Source of the DNA: Phytoamicus setariae
GTDB lineage: Bacteria; Pseudomonadota; Alphaproteobacteria; Rhizobiales; Rhizobiaceae
Assembly: GCF_016722925.1 (NCBI RefSeq)
Contig: NZ_JAEQNC010000001.1
Coordinates: forward strand, 372,001-436,000
Length of the DNA stretch: 64,000 nucleotides
Direction: 5' to 3'
Shown: positions 1-8,476 of the stretch, one piece after another
Position numbering within the stretch: position 1 is the first letter of the stretch
Layout: every line of letters begins with the position of its first letter
Notes under the pieces: model-generated
The model's database searches: none
What the model saw: only the letters and a program-made list of their open reading frames with translations
Told to the model about the DNA's origin: nothing
Made by a program: the position numbers and the translations under genes

Positions 1-110
1 AAGCCGGCGCCAAGCAAGGCTTCGATCGCCGCCGGCGTTTCTGCTGGCGTCAGACCGCGCAGGATCGCCACCAGAGGATACTTCATGTCGGGAAACGGTA
101 TGCGGTTCAT
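1..110 (-). CDS. dgoA: 2-dehydro-3-deoxy-6-phosphogalactonate aldolase, N-terminal fragment
   Basis: Only the first 36 codons are in the window; the gene runs off the left edge. The N-terminus reads MNRIPFPDMKYPLVAILRGL, followed by TPAET and an AIEALLGAGF-like stretch. This is the characteristic first strand of the KDPG/KDPGal aldolase family, where the LVAILRG strand opens the (beta/alpha)8 barrel. The enzyme cleaves KDPGal to pyruvate and glyceraldehyde 3-phosphate in the De Ley-Doudoroff galactonate pathway. It follows dgoK on the same strand after 12 bases, so the two are probably co-transcribed, and the kinase neighbour favours the galactonate enzyme over the gluconate aldolase Eda. The active-site lysine lies outside the window. 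Confidence 0.85.
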   Translation of the reverse strand, partial: MNRIPFPDMKYPLVAILRGLTPAETPAAIEALLGAG

Positions 111-122
111 GCTTGAATCTTC

Positions 123-1052
123 CTATGCGGGGTCCTGAAATTGCCAGATGGTGCGTGCCGACTGGGAGAGGCCCTGCCGGACCGCATCATCGGCGTCGAT
201 AGTCGAGAACTTTCGCCCGAGGCTGTGCAGGGCTGCTTCGTAGAGACCGCGCAGCTTTCCGGATACGACGAGTATGACCGGAGTGTCCTTGGGCGCTGAA
301 TGCATCGCACCTGCAAGTTCCAGCCCGATCATCGTGCCTGACAGCGTGGCTTCCGCCTCGATGTTGGAGAGCGAGAACAGCAGGCCGCGCGCCCGAACGG
401 AAAACAGTCGGTTCGAAACGGAATGCGGCTCGCGGAAAGCCGAAAGCACGGCTTGGGTAAAGGCGGGGTCGGCGCCATCGAAACCGGGTGAATCCTTGAT
501 GGCGTGGCTGAGGATCGTATGGCCTGAAATGGCCTGAAACAACTCGCCGGTCATGAATGTTGCAAAGCCCAGAACTTCGCCCCGAACGATGCGCACCCAT
601 TTTGAATGCGTGCCCGGCATGGCGACCAGACAATCGCTGCTCTTCATGCTCTGGGCGCAGCCAAGAAGTTGCGTTTCCTCGCCGCGCATGACGTCCGCCG
701 TATGCGGGTCGCGCTGCGCCAGCCCCGGCAGGATGCGGATCTCCCGGGATTGCCCTTCGATTGCGATCGAGTGGTCTGGGATCGCCGAAAGGCGTGATGG
801 CACGTCGATGTAGCCGGCTTCCTGCCAGCCCTGCTTGGCGCCCGCCATGCCGCAGATCATGACTGGAATATCGGCAGGCGCATTCACGTTCGCGAGATGC
901 TTTTCGAGGATTTCCGAAAATCCAGTTTCCCGTGCCGTGGTCATCCCCTCGCCGGAGCGGCTTTCCCCGAGAATCACATCATCCTCGCCCATCAGCCATA
1001 GCCGGAAACTCGATGTTCCCCAATCAACAGCGGCGAATTGCGGTTTGACCAT
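123..1052 (-). CDS. dgoK: 2-dehydro-3-deoxygalactonokinase
   Basis: Phosphorylates 2-keto-3-deoxygalactonate to KDPGal, the substrate of the adjacent DgoA. The 309-residue product begins MVKPQFAAVDWGTSSFRLWL, where the DWGTS element (residues 10-14) is the phosphate-binding strand typical of DgoK in the ASKHA superfamily. A second family block, MPGTHSKWV, and the GELFQ segment follow in mid-protein. The open frame extends about 140 codons upstream, but that part overlaps the dehydrogenase gene in another frame and has no family similarity. The ATG at 1052 fits the family length, and its bases overlap the TGA stop of the upstream SDR gene (TGATG), suggesting translational coupling. Confidence 0.9.
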   Translation of the reverse strand: MVKPQFAAVDWGTSSFRLWLMGEDDVILGESRSGEGMTTARETGFSEILEKHLANVNAPADIPVMICGMAGAKQGWQEAGYIDVPSRLSAIPDHSIAIEGQSREIRILPGLAQRDPHTADVMRGEETQLLGCAQSMKSSDCLVAMPGTHSKWVRIVRGEVLGFATFMTGELFQAISGHTILSHAIKDSPGFDGADPAFTQAVLSAFREPHSVSNRLFSVRARGLLFSLSNIEAEATLSGTMIGLELAGAMHSAPKDTPVILVVSGKLRGLYEAALHSLGRKFSTIDADDAVRQGLSQSARTIWQFQDPA

Positions 1053-1819
1053 CAGAAATAGCCTCCATCGACAATAAGGGACTGGGCGCTCACGGCGCCG
1101 GATATGCTGGACGCGAGGAACAGGCAGGGGCCGACCATATCCTCGGCGGTCAGCGAGAATTTTAGACATTGACGCGCCTTGTGCGCTTCTGCCGCCTCGT
1201 CGGACACCCACAGTTGCTTCTGTCGTTCGGTCAGGACCATTCCGGGCAGGATCGCATTGACACGAATATTGTCCGGACCGAGTTTGCCGGCCAGTCCTTT
1301 GGTCAGGCCGATGATGCCCGCCTTGGCCGTGAGATAAGCCGGCATGTCTGGCAGGTTCATCATGAAGGCGACGGACGAAAAATTGATGACTGCACCGCTG
1401 CCGGAAAGCTTCAACCAGGGCAGGGCGGCTTGCGTGACGAAAAATGCCGGCCGGAGATTGATGCCGAGACTCATATCCCAATAGTCTGGTGTGACGGCCT
1501 CGATATCGCGCCGATCGTCCCAGGCCGCGTTGTTGACAACGGTTTTGATCCCACCGAGCCTTTCGGCAGCACGTTCCACGGCAGTCCGTGTGGCTGCGGC
1601 ATCCCTGAGGTCAACGACTTCCAGCACAGGCGTGTGCTTCGCCTCCGCACAGCCGGCAACGGTCGCTGCGCCCGCCTTGGCATCTATATCCAGTATGGCG
1701 ACCCGGCAGCCTTGTGCGGCAAAACCCTTGACCAACGCGGCGCCAATGCCGGAAGCTCCGCCCGTAATCAATACACCCGTATCGTTGAGATCGGGAAAAC
1801 ATGCCTGTCCTGAGCCCAT
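1052..1819 (-). CDS. SDR family oxidoreductase, probably a sugar or sugar-acid dehydrogenase
   Basis: Classical short-chain dehydrogenase of 255 residues. The nucleotide-binding motif TGGASGIG is at residues 19-26, NNAA at about 96-99, and the catalytic Ser149, Tyr162 and Lys166 (YLTAK) are all present. The C-terminus ends LIVDGGYF, usual for the family. The start at ATG 1819 (MGSGQ) is preceded by a GGGGGA sequence; a longer frame back to 1960 has no SDR similarity. It is the first gene of a dgo operon and its stop overlaps the dgoK start, so a role in oxidising galactose, a related aldose or an aldonate is likely. The exact substrate cannot be read from sequence. Divergent from the LuxR-type regulator at 2304. 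Confidence 0.8.
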   Translation of the reverse strand: MGSGQACFPDLNDTGVLITGGASGIGAALVKGFAAQGCRVAILDIDAKAGAATVAGCAEAKHTPVLEVVDLRDAAATRTAVERAAERLGGIKTVVNNAAWDDRRDIEAVTPDYWDMSLGINLRPAFFVTQAALPWLKLSGSGAVINFSSVAFMMNLPDMPAYLTAKAGIIGLTKGLAGKLGPDNIRVNAILPGMVLTERQKQLWVSDEAAEAHKARQCLKFSLTAEDMVGPCLFLASSISGAVSAQSLIVDGGYF

Positions 1820-2002
1820 TCCGTAGAAATCCCCCACCGAGCCGCGCGAAAGCAGTTCCGTCGCTGTTGCTCCACATCGCGACATCGACGGTATATGACG
1901 GAAAAGTTGGCCAGAAAACCCCTTGGTGTAAAAATCATACTTATTACCCGTTTGCGGCACATACCGGAAAACTCATTCAACTCAAGATGTATTAATGTGA
2001 CG

Positions 2003-2022
2003 ATGTAATGAAATAATTACAT
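2003..2022. promoter_or_regulatory. Candidate operator, 7-bp inverted repeat
   Basis: ATGTAAT - GAAATA - ATTACAT is a perfect 7+7 dyad with a 6-base spacer. It lies in the 480-base space between the divergent SDR-dgoK-dgoA operon and the LuxR-type gene. The symmetry and AT content fit a dimeric repressor site, but no regulator can be named. The rest of 1820-2303 shows no convincing gene; on the minus strand there is a possible long leader to the SDR gene. Confidence 0.35.
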
Positions 2023-2303
2023 TGTGTGTTTTGTTGTTGGCGCCGCTATGGCGAATCACATTGATGTCTGCCATCAATTTTTATGCGATCACCGTTCAAT
2101 CTGGGCACTTTCGGGACAGCTTCGGACTTTATGGTGTCGATAAAATGCGTCGCCTTTGTCGTTCCGACGAAGGTGTGTTGCATCGCGAATATGAAAGTCT
2201 TGCGTGCCGGGCACCGCGACAAATCATTGCAGGCCATGGACGCCATTGGCTGCATTGTATGTTTGTTGATTGCGTTGCACATGGAATCAACGAATAATTG
2301 CAG

Positions 2304-3041
2304 ATGCTCGAGCGAACTGAAGTGTATAAGCCCAGCCACGACTGCCTGTTGAAGGAAATTTCGGCGGCAACCACACAGTTCGATGTGCTGAGATTCCTGA
2401 AGAAAACGACGGAATTATACAGGTCGCGCGCCTTTATCGTGCTGAAGGTGCCGAACCGGACTGCCAGCGCGCTTCAATCCGTATCAGTCATCAATAGTTG
2501 GCCGTCTGAACTGCTTTCGCGCTACGACGCCGAGGGATTGTTTCACGATAGCCCCACGATCGCGCAAATTCGCTCATCGACACTGCCGTTCTCCTACGAA
2601 ATCGCCAAGCTCAACGAAAAGCGCAGTCCTGAGAAAAAAACCAAGATAATCGAACTTTCCGAGAAGTTCGGCATGTCGCGAGGCGCCTATTTCCCCGTCT
2701 GCGACCCTGGCGGCGAGCGCGGCAGCGTCGGGTTTTCGGGGAGCCGCGAACCGTTCACTGCCGCCGAGATGCTTGAACTGCACATGATCTCTACCTTCGC
2801 GTTCGATCGGTTGTACAAGATCAGCAGCCCCGGCCAGAGGGCCGGTGACGATCTGACCCAGCGGGAGATAGACTGTCTGAACTGGACGGCCGCAGGCAAG
2901 ACCAGCCTGGAAATATCCAATATTCTCAGCCTCTCCGAGCATACGGTCAATCACTACCTCAATCGTGCGGCCAAGAAACTTGATGCCGTCAATCGTACCC
3001 AGGCGGTCGCCAAGGCAATGCGCATGGGCATTATCAGTTGA
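2304..3041 (+). CDS. LuxR family transcriptional regulator with autoinducer-binding-like N-terminal domain
   Basis: The 245-residue protein has a two-domain plan typical of LuxR regulators. An N-terminal alpha/beta sensor-like half (about residues 10-160) resembles the autoinducer-binding domain. A C-terminal HTH (about 180-243) carries the LuxR signature: LTQREIDCLNWTAAGKTSLE, an EISNIL segment, then SLSEHTVNHYL and the NRTQAVAKA recognition/dimer region. The start is either TTG at 2298 or ATG at 2304; I prefer the ATG. No luxI-like synthase is present, so if it binds acyl-homoserine lactone it is a solo. It stands divergent from the sugar-acid operon, which it may regulate, but that is only positional inference. 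Confidence 0.75.
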   Translation: MLERTEVYKPSHDCLLKEISAATTQFDVLRFLKKTTELYRSRAFIVLKVPNRTASALQSVSVINSWPSELLSRYDAEGLFHDSPTIAQIRSSTLPFSYEIAKLNEKRSPEKKTKIIELSEKFGMSRGAYFPVCDPGGERGSVGFSGSREPFTAAEMLELHMISTFAFDRLYKISSPGQRAGDDLTQREIDCLNWTAAGKTSLEISNILSLSEHTVNHYLNRAAKKLDAVNRTQAVAKAMRMGIIS

Positions 3042-3254
3042 TACTTTTGCCTGCCGCAATGTGCGCAGAAGACGTGTCCCGGGCAGACGTACAGCTTCCA
3101 TAGCTTGGGAGCTCGCGACTCGAAAAAGTGCTGCCGGGCCGCATTTTTAGCGGGATTTCATAAACTGTTTCGCGGATCGATATGCATGCCATTGGTAATA
3201 CGTGTGTTTTGGCCGCGCCACCCTCATATGGGGGGACTTTATTTTTGCGCCCGT

Positions 3255-3399
3255 TATATATAGACTGACAGAGGTTTTCCACTTCATCTGTTTCAAAGGC
3301 TGGTATGGCGGACCCCACTTCGGATCGTCCCTTCGGGATGCCGGAGACGCTAGCCGGTAAAACCCGCCCGCAGCCCTGCCGGGCGGGTTATCCTTTTTT
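3255..3399 (+). ncRNA. Candidate small RNA ending at a strong intrinsic terminator
   Basis: A TATATA -10-like element at about 3255-3262 is followed by roughly 135 bases with no credible reading frame but clear pairing. ACAGA/TCTGT encloses about 3266-3292, TCCC-TTC-GGGA forms a small hairpin near 3328-3338, and GGCTGG/CTAGCC flank the middle. The segment then runs into the terminator at 3361-3399. The layout (promoter-like box, structured body, U-tract) fits a trans-acting sRNA. No known family could be assigned. A 3' leftover of the LuxR transcript is the alternative. Confidence 0.4.
3361..3399 (+). terminator. Strong rho-independent terminator
   Basis: AACCCGCCCG (3361-3370) pairs perfectly with CGGGCGGGTT (3380-3389) around a 9-base loop, followed by ATCC and six T. 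It is one of the two strongest terminators in the window, yet no gene ends within 300 bases upstream, which supports a non-coding transcript. Confidence 0.8.
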
Positions 3400-3685
3400 G
3401 GTACCGAGCAGTAAGCCGACAATGCACAAATTGTGTGCTCTGCACAGTGAATGGACGGCAATCCTGCAACTTCATTGGGCGCATCGGAGCCGCATGGGCG
3501 GCCGTTTCGGCGCCCGCAGCGCCAATTCCTCGCCTTTGGGTAGTTGGCACGTTTCCTGCTTTGTTATCAGCAGGTCCGGAGGGGACTGCAATTATAGCAC
3601 CCGACAAAGGGTGCAGATTGAAGGCAAGACCGCTCCCACGCCCTGAGCCGAGAGACGGCAGGGCGTGGGGCGGTTCTTTCATATT
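3400..3685 (+). ncRNA. Hairpin-rich gene-free segment ending in a second terminator-like hairpin; candidate structured RNA
   Basis: Between the two terminators there is no plausible gene but a run of potential stems: GCCGCATGGGCGGC near 3490; GGCGCCCGCAGCGCC near 3508; CCTGC/GCAGG around 3556-3575; GCACCC/GGGTGC around 3597-3614; then a long hairpin with arms at 3629-3645 and 3659-3674 (one bulge), followed by TCTTTC. Weak open frames occur on both strands, but none has a good ribosome site or a recognisable product. The strand is uncertain because both flanking terminators are partly bidirectional. Nothing further is seen from 3685 to the mrp start. Confidence 0.35.
3629..3682 (+). terminator. 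Terminator-like hairpin
   Basis: ACCGCTCCCACGCCCTG (3629-3645) pairs with CAGGGCGTGGGGCGGT (3659-3674) with a single bulged base, followed by a short T-rich tail. It probably closes the structured segment before mrp. Confidence 0.6.
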
Positions 3686-3861
3686 GGGTCTGCCCCAACT
3701 CCCCGGACGATCATCACGCGCTTGGTAGAGCAGATATCGACCGCCATTGGCCAGCCCGCGGACCCGTTGTCGCAATTGGCCGAAATATTTGTTTCATCCG
3801 ACCGTTGGCGACCCGCGCTTGATCTATTATCTAAGGCGCAAGCAGCGCGTGAGGGATGAGA

Positions 3862-5028
3862 ATGGCTGAAGTGACAAGCAAGGACGTTCTGGAGAAACTG
3901 AAGACGGTTCGCGGACCGGATATGGAAGGCAATATCGTCGATCTTGGCCTGGTTTCCGATGTATTCATTTCGGATGGCAAGGCCTACTTCTCGATCACGG
4001 TTCCAGCTGAACGTGCCAAGGAACTCGAGCCGCTCAGGCAGGCTGCCGAACGTGCAGTCAAGGATATGCCCGGCATGAAGGGTGCGTTTGCAGCGTTGAC
4101 CGCCGACAAGAAGGCCGCCAGCGGCCAGGCGCCCGTTAGCCGTCCGCAGGCAGGCCCCGTTCAAGGCCATGGTCATGCCCACCCTCATCCGCCGCGCCCG
4201 GCCGGCGCACCTGCGCCCAAGCCAGGTATTCCCGGCGTTAAGCACATTATTGCGGTCGCGTCCGGCAAGGGTGGTGTCGGCAAATCCACGACATCGGTCA
4301 ATATTGCCCTCGCTCTGCAGTCGCTCGGGTTGAAAACGGCGATTCTCGATGCCGATATCTACGGGCCGTCGGTTCCGCGGCTTCTCGGCGTTTCTGGCCG
4401 TCCGCAGCAGATCGACGGCAAGATCATCAAGCCGATGGAGAATTACGGACTGAAAGCCATGTCGATGGGATTCCTCGTCGATGAAGACGTGGCGATGATC
4501 TGGCGTGGGCCGATGATCCAGTCGGCACTGCTGCAGATGTTGCGCGAAGTCGCCTGGGGCGATCTCGATGTGCTGGTCGTGGACATGCCGCCGGGTACGG
4601 GCGATGCGCAGTTGACTATGGCCCAGCAGGTTCCCCTGTCCGGCGCGGTCATCGTATCGACGCCGCAGGATCTGGCGCTGATCGATGCCCGCAAAGCTGT
4701 GACGATGTTCAAGAAGGTGGAAATTCCACTTCTTGGCCTCGTCGAGAACATGAGCCATTTCATTTGTCCCAGCTGCGGGACATCGCACGATATTTTCGGC
4801 CATGGCGGCGCTCGCGCCGAGGCCGAAAAAATAGGCGTGCCTTTCCTCGGCGAGATTCCCCTGGCAATGACGATCCGCGAGAATTCGGATTCGGGTACCC
4901 CTGTCATGGTGTCGGCGGCGGACGGCCCACATGCGAAAGTCTACCGTGAAATTGCCACAAAGATCGCCGATCAGCTGTTTGCGGACGGAAAGGCTGTCCG
5001 CACGGCGCCCGAAATTATCTTCGAGTAA
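3862..5028 (+). CDS. mrp: Mrp/NBP35 family iron-sulfur cluster carrier ATPase
   Basis: A cytosolic P-loop ATPase that binds and transfers Fe-S clusters. Residues about 8-85 form a MIP18/DUF59-type domain. A His- and Pro-rich linker (about 93-125, with HGHAHPHPP) is followed by the ATPase domain, whose deviant Walker A is GKGGVGKST (137-145 counting from an ATG at 3856). The CPSCG motif near residue 300 supplies the two cysteines that hold a bridging 4Fe-4S cluster in a dimer. There are two in-frame starts, ATG 3856 and ATG 3862; the GAGGG at 3851-3855 is better spaced for 3862. It is monocistronic by spacing, with a nested hairpin (5048-5075) just downstream. Confidence 0.92.
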   Translation: MAEVTSKDVLEKLKTVRGPDMEGNIVDLGLVSDVFISDGKAYFSITVPAERAKELEPLRQAAERAVKDMPGMKGAFAALTADKKAASGQAPVSRPQAGPVQGHGHAHPHPPRPAGAPAPKPGIPGVKHIIAVASGKGGVGKSTTSVNIALALQSLGLKTAILDADIYGPSVPRLLGVSGRPQQIDGKIIKPMENYGLKAMSMGFLVDEDVAMIWRGPMIQSALLQMLREVAWGDLDVLVVDMPPGTGDAQLTMAQQVPLSGAVIVSTPQDLALIDARKAVTMFKKVEIPLLGLVENMSHFICPSCGTSHDIFGHGGARAEAEKIGVPFLGEIPLAMTIRENSDSGTPVMVSAADGPHAKVYREIATKIADQLFADGKAVRTAPEIIFE

Positions 5029-5047
5029 AGCCTCTCCACGCTGCTGA

Positions 5048-5075
5048 CCCGGAATCTTGAATGTCAAGCTCCGGG
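5048..5075 (+). terminator. Weak terminator-like nested hairpin after mrp
   Basis: CCCGGA/TCCGGG encloses CTTGA-ATG-TCAAG. There is no T-tract, so it may stop or protect the mrp transcript only weakly. Confidence 0.35.
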
Positions 5076-5251
5076 CCATTTCGCGTTGCAATATTCTTTT
5101 CTTGATTATTCAAGCGTTTTGAGCAATATCACCGCCCACGCCCGCGCTGAATGTGGTGGCGGGCAACAGTATTGCGCGCAAATTCCTTTGGATTGAACGG
5201 GGATAGACTTGGCTTGGGGCGCATGACGAATTCTTCCGGAGCACTGGCCTG

Positions 5252-6232
5252 ATGATAACCGCTTACCGTTCAAACGGTGAGGCGATCGTGCTGACAGTTG
5301 ACAATCAACTCCAGGCGCTGCCCGAAGATGTCATCTGGCTCGACCTCAATTGCCCGACGCGCGAGGAAGATAATTATGCCGAGCGGCTGACGGCAATTGA
5401 AGTCCCGACGCGGCAGGACCTGCGCGACATCGAACCGTCGAGCCGTCTCTACACGGATGGGCAGGCGACCTACCTCACCAGTACGCTGTTGTGCCATGCC
5501 GATACGCCCAATCCTGCGCTCAGCGACGTCGCCTTTGTCTTGACCCCCCAATACCTGGTCACGGTTCGCTACGACGATCCAAGATCGTTCAAGTTATTTT
5601 CGAGTTCGATTGCTCGGATACCGGACGGATTGAAAAGCGCACACACGGCCCTGACCAAGCTGATGGAAACCATCACCGACCGGACTGCCGAGGTTCTCGA
5701 GCATGCGGAAGTGCGTGGCGACATGTTGTTGATGCAGATTTTTGGTGAGGAAACTGCTGGCAAGAAGCGGCGGCCACCACGTTTTCTGGAAAGGCTGCTG
5801 ATCGATATAGCTCAGCATCACCGTCTGGTATCCAAGGCGCGCGATAGTCTTGCGTCGCTGTCGCGCGCGATGACGTTCCTGTATACCGTGCCCGCCGTTC
5901 AGGCTGATCAGGAAGCCAAGGAACTCTGCCGCTCGATCTCGCGGGACGTGCAATCGCTTTCGGAGCATGCTGCCTTCATTTCTGGCAATATCACATTCCT
6001 GCTCGATGCCTCGCTCGGTCTCATCAATGTCGAGCAGAACTCGATCATCAAGATTTTCTCGATCGCGTCCGTGGTGTTTTTGCCGCCCACGCTGGTCGCT
6101 TCGATCTATGGCATGAACTTCAAATTCATGCCCGAACTTGAATGGCTCCTGGGCTATCCTTCATCGCTGGTACTGATGATCGTTTCGGCCCTTGTTCCGT
6201 TCTTCTTCTTTCGTTGGAAAGGCTGGCTATAG
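5252..6232 (+). CDS. corA: CorA-type magnesium/cobalt transporter
   Basis: Inner-membrane divalent cation channel of the 2-TM-GxN family. The 326-residue protein has a soluble N-terminal alpha/beta plus helical funnel domain (about 1-255), then two transmembrane helices (about 262-285 and 301-320). The signature YGMN at 286-289 ends TM1 and forms the pore entrance selectivity ring. The positively charged RWKGWL tail follows TM2, as in CorA. It lies 14 bases upstream of kup, so the two ion transporters are likely one operon. Confidence 0.9.
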   Translation: MITAYRSNGEAIVLTVDNQLQALPEDVIWLDLNCPTREEDNYAERLTAIEVPTRQDLRDIEPSSRLYTDGQATYLTSTLLCHADTPNPALSDVAFVLTPQYLVTVRYDDPRSFKLFSSSIARIPDGLKSAHTALTKLMETITDRTAEVLEHAEVRGDMLLMQIFGEETAGKKRRPPRFLERLLIDIAQHHRLVSKARDSLASLSRAMTFLYTVPAVQADQEAKELCRSISRDVQSLSEHAAFISGNITFLLDASLGLINVEQNSIIKIFSIASVVFLPPTLVASIYGMNFKFMPELEWLLGYPSSLVLMIVSALVPFFFFRWKGWL

Positions 6233-6246
6233 CCAGAAAATTGAAC

Positions 6247-8157
6247 ATGTCAGATAAGGCATTGCACGCCAGCGGTCATCAGGGACCGATGTCCAAAAAG
6301 AAGCTTGTCGCGCTGTCGATAGGCTCGGTCGGCGTGGTTTATGGCGATATCGGCACCAGCCCGCTCTACGCTTTCCGCGAGGCATTGCGGCCTGTTTCTC
6401 ATGATGGTGTCCAGGAACTCGAGATCATCGGCCTCATTTCACTGTTTTTCTGGGCTTTGACGATTATCGTTACCCTGAAATATGTGATCTTCCTGCTGAG
6501 GGCCGATAACGACGGCGAAGGGGGCACCCTGGCGCTGCTGTCGCTGGTGACGAAGGCTGTGTCGGAACGCCGGGCAGGGATTTTGTTCATCATCGGAGTC
6601 GTGGGCGCTTCGCTGTTTCTCGGCGATGCGATGATTACGCCGGCCCTGACGGTCCTGTCGTCCGTCGAAGGCTTGAAGCTCGTGGCGCCGGGGCTGCAGC
6701 AATATGTCGTGCCGATCTCGGTCGTGATTCTGGTGATTCTGTTTGCGGTCCAGTCGCGGGGTACGGGCGCTGTCTCGGCGTTCTTCGGACCCATCATGAT
6801 GATATGGTTTTTGATCCTGGGTTCTATCGGGGTCTACCATATTTTCGACGACATCAGCGTGTTGCGTGCATTCAATCCCTATTATGGCGTGTGGTTCCTG
6901 ATCCACAGCGGTTTTGTCGGTTTTATCGTGTTGGGTTCGGTGTTCCTGGCCGTCACCGGCGCTGAAGCGCTGTATGCCGATCTGGGCCACTTCGGTCGTT
7001 CGCCGATCCGGTTGGCATGGTTCGGGCTGATCTTTCCGGCACTGATCCTCAATTATCTGGGGCAGGGCGCTTTCGTGCTCGGCAATCCCGCAGGGCTTTC
7101 CGATCCGTTCTTTCTGATGTTTCCGGAAACGATCCGGCTGCCGGTGGTTATCATGGCCACCATCGCCGGCATCATTGCCAGCCAGTCGGTCATCACAGGC
7201 GCGTTCTCTCTGGCACGCCAGGCCATCCATCTCGGCTTCCTGCCGCGCATGGAAATCTACCACACGTCAGAGACCAACACCGGGCAGATCTATCTGCCGG
7301 CCGTCAACACGATCCTGCTGTTCGGCGTCATGGCGCTGGTGCTGATGTTCCGCAGTTCCGAAGCGCTCGCCGTGGCCTACGGTATCGCGGTGACCGGTGA
7401 TATGGTGGTGACCACCATCCTGTTCTACAATTTCGTGCGTGTATTCTGGAAGTGGAGCGTGGTTCGGACCTTGATGGTGGTTGCGCCGCTGTTTTTTGTC
7501 GAGTCGATTTTCCTTGGCTCGAACCTTACCAAGCTGCATCATGGCGGCTATGTCCCGGTGCTGATCGCCAGTTGCTTCATCGTGATCATGTGGACATGGA
7601 GGCGCGGCACCCGCATTCTGTTCGAGAAGACCCGGCGCACGCATATTCCGCTCGCCAGCTTCGTAAAGTCGCTTGAAAAGAAGAGCGACCACGGACCGAT
7701 CGAAGTGCCGGGAACGGCTATCTTCCTGACGTCGGATCCGACATCGACACCAGCCGCACTCCTGCACAATCTCAAGCACAACCATGTGATCCACTCGCAG
7801 AACATCGTGCTGACGATCAAGACCCAGAACCGACCGCGCGTTCCGGTCGAAGAGCGTGGGCGTATAGAGCGGATCTCCGAGCATTTCCAACTGCTTGAGC
7901 TGAACTTCGGCTTCCAGGAAACGCAGAACGTTTCGCAAGCGCTTGCGCATCTGCGAAAGGCGGGCTTGAAGTTCGACATCATGTCGACATCCTTCTATCT
8001 CGGCCGCCGCAAGCTGATTCCAGACGCCAATTCGGGCATGCCGGTGTGGCAGGATCGACTGTTCATCGCGCTCGCGACTGCCGCCACAGATCCCTCCGAC
8101 TATTTCAGGCTACCGGCCAATCGTGTCGTCGAGCTCGGCGCGCATGTGACCGTTTGA
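6247..8157 (+). CDS. kup: KUP/HAK/KT low-affinity potassium transporter
   Basis: K+ uptake protein of 636 residues. The N-terminus has the family signature VVYGDIGTSPLYAFREAL in TM1, followed by about 12 hydrophobic helices and a C-terminal cytosolic domain of about 150 residues ending VELGAHVTV. The FLGDAMITPA motif and GGTLAL loop in the first third are also diagnostic. I chose the ATG at 6247 (MSDKAL); the open frame reaches further upstream but overlaps corA. The ribosome site is weak, which suggests translational coupling to corA. A hairpin GGCTGCCC/GGGCAGCC at 8164-8189 follows the stop. Confidence 0.93.
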   Translation: MSDKALHASGHQGPMSKKKLVALSIGSVGVVYGDIGTSPLYAFREALRPVSHDGVQELEIIGLISLFFWALTIIVTLKYVIFLLRADNDGEGGTLALLSLVTKAVSERRAGILFIIGVVGASLFLGDAMITPALTVLSSVEGLKLVAPGLQQYVVPISVVILVILFAVQSRGTGAVSAFFGPIMMIWFLILGSIGVYHIFDDISVLRAFNPYYGVWFLIHSGFVGFIVLGSVFLAVTGAEALYADLGHFGRSPIRLAWFGLIFPALILNYLGQGAFVLGNPAGLSDPFFLMFPETIRLPVVIMATIAGIIASQSVITGAFSLARQAIHLGFLPRMEIYHTSETNTGQIYLPAVNTILLFGVMALVLMFRSSEALAVAYGIAVTGDMVVTTILFYNFVRVFWKWSVVRTLMVVAPLFFVESIFLGSNLTKLHHGGYVPVLIASCFIVIMWTWRRGTRILFEKTRRTHIPLASFVKSLEKKSDHGPIEVPGTAIFLTSDPTSTPAALLHNLKHNHVIHSQNIVLTIKTQNRPRVPVEERGRIERISEHFQLLELNFGFQETQNVSQALAHLRKAGLKFDIMSTSFYLGRRKLIPDANSGMPVWQDRLFIALATAATDPSDYFRLPANRVVELGAHVTV

Positions 8158-8163
8158 CGTTTC

Positions 8164-8189
8164 GGCTGCCCAATCGCAACGGGGCAGCC
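8164..8189 (+). terminator. Terminator-like hairpin after kup
   Basis: GGCTGCCC (8164-8171) pairs with GGGCAGCC (8182-8189) over a 10-base loop, 6 bases after the kup stop. There is no T-tract. The rest of the 319-base space up to 8476 shows no supported gene. A minus-strand frame (8105-8362) with one hydrophobic stretch overlaps kup and lacks a family match. Confidence 0.35.
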
Positions 8190-8476
8190 AGCACACCCGC
8201 AATCCCCATGACGACGAACATTGCGAACGCGACCGGGATCAGGCTCCGGACGTGGCGTCCATCTTCGGAGCGAGCAGGCGGGCCAGGTGCCGGAAATAAG
8301 GAATCCGTAGGGGCACGCACCTTACGAGCGAGGCGTATTGCCGCATTATGGTTAATCGGCAAAAGCTAATAAAGACATTCAAACGCCACAAACGCACCTG
8401 TTAACCACTCATCAAGGTTAATGGTTCATTTTCGGGAAACTGTTCCTGTATCGGTCATTCGTGGAGTAGCGTTCCC

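Noticed and set aside
1053-1481. Long N-terminal extension of dgoK
   Set aside because: It is a shadow of the SDR gene in another frame; family length and the TGATG overlap support the start at 1052.
2083-2297. lux-box or tra-box before the LuxR-type gene
   Set aside because: No sequence with the expected 18-20-base symmetry was found near the start apart from the dyad at 2003.
3400-3690. Possible two-piece tmRNA, 6S RNA or SRP RNA
   Set aside because: No tag-peptide frame, no conserved 6S bubble motif and no SRP domain IV sequence were seen; left as an unnamed structured segment.
3719-3745. tRNA-like D-arm text (CTTGGTAGAGCAG)
   Set aside because: No matching acceptor stem or T-arm (GGTTCRANNCC) follows, so it is not a tRNA.
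3350-3775. 141-codon open frame on the minus strand
   Set aside because: It spans both terminator hairpins, has no ribosome site and no recognisable domain; hairpin-rich GC sequence often leaves frames open.
8105-8362. Minus-strand 85-codon frame with one hydrophobic stretch
   Set aside because: It overlaps the kup 3' end, lacks a ribosome site and matches no family; treated as non-coding.
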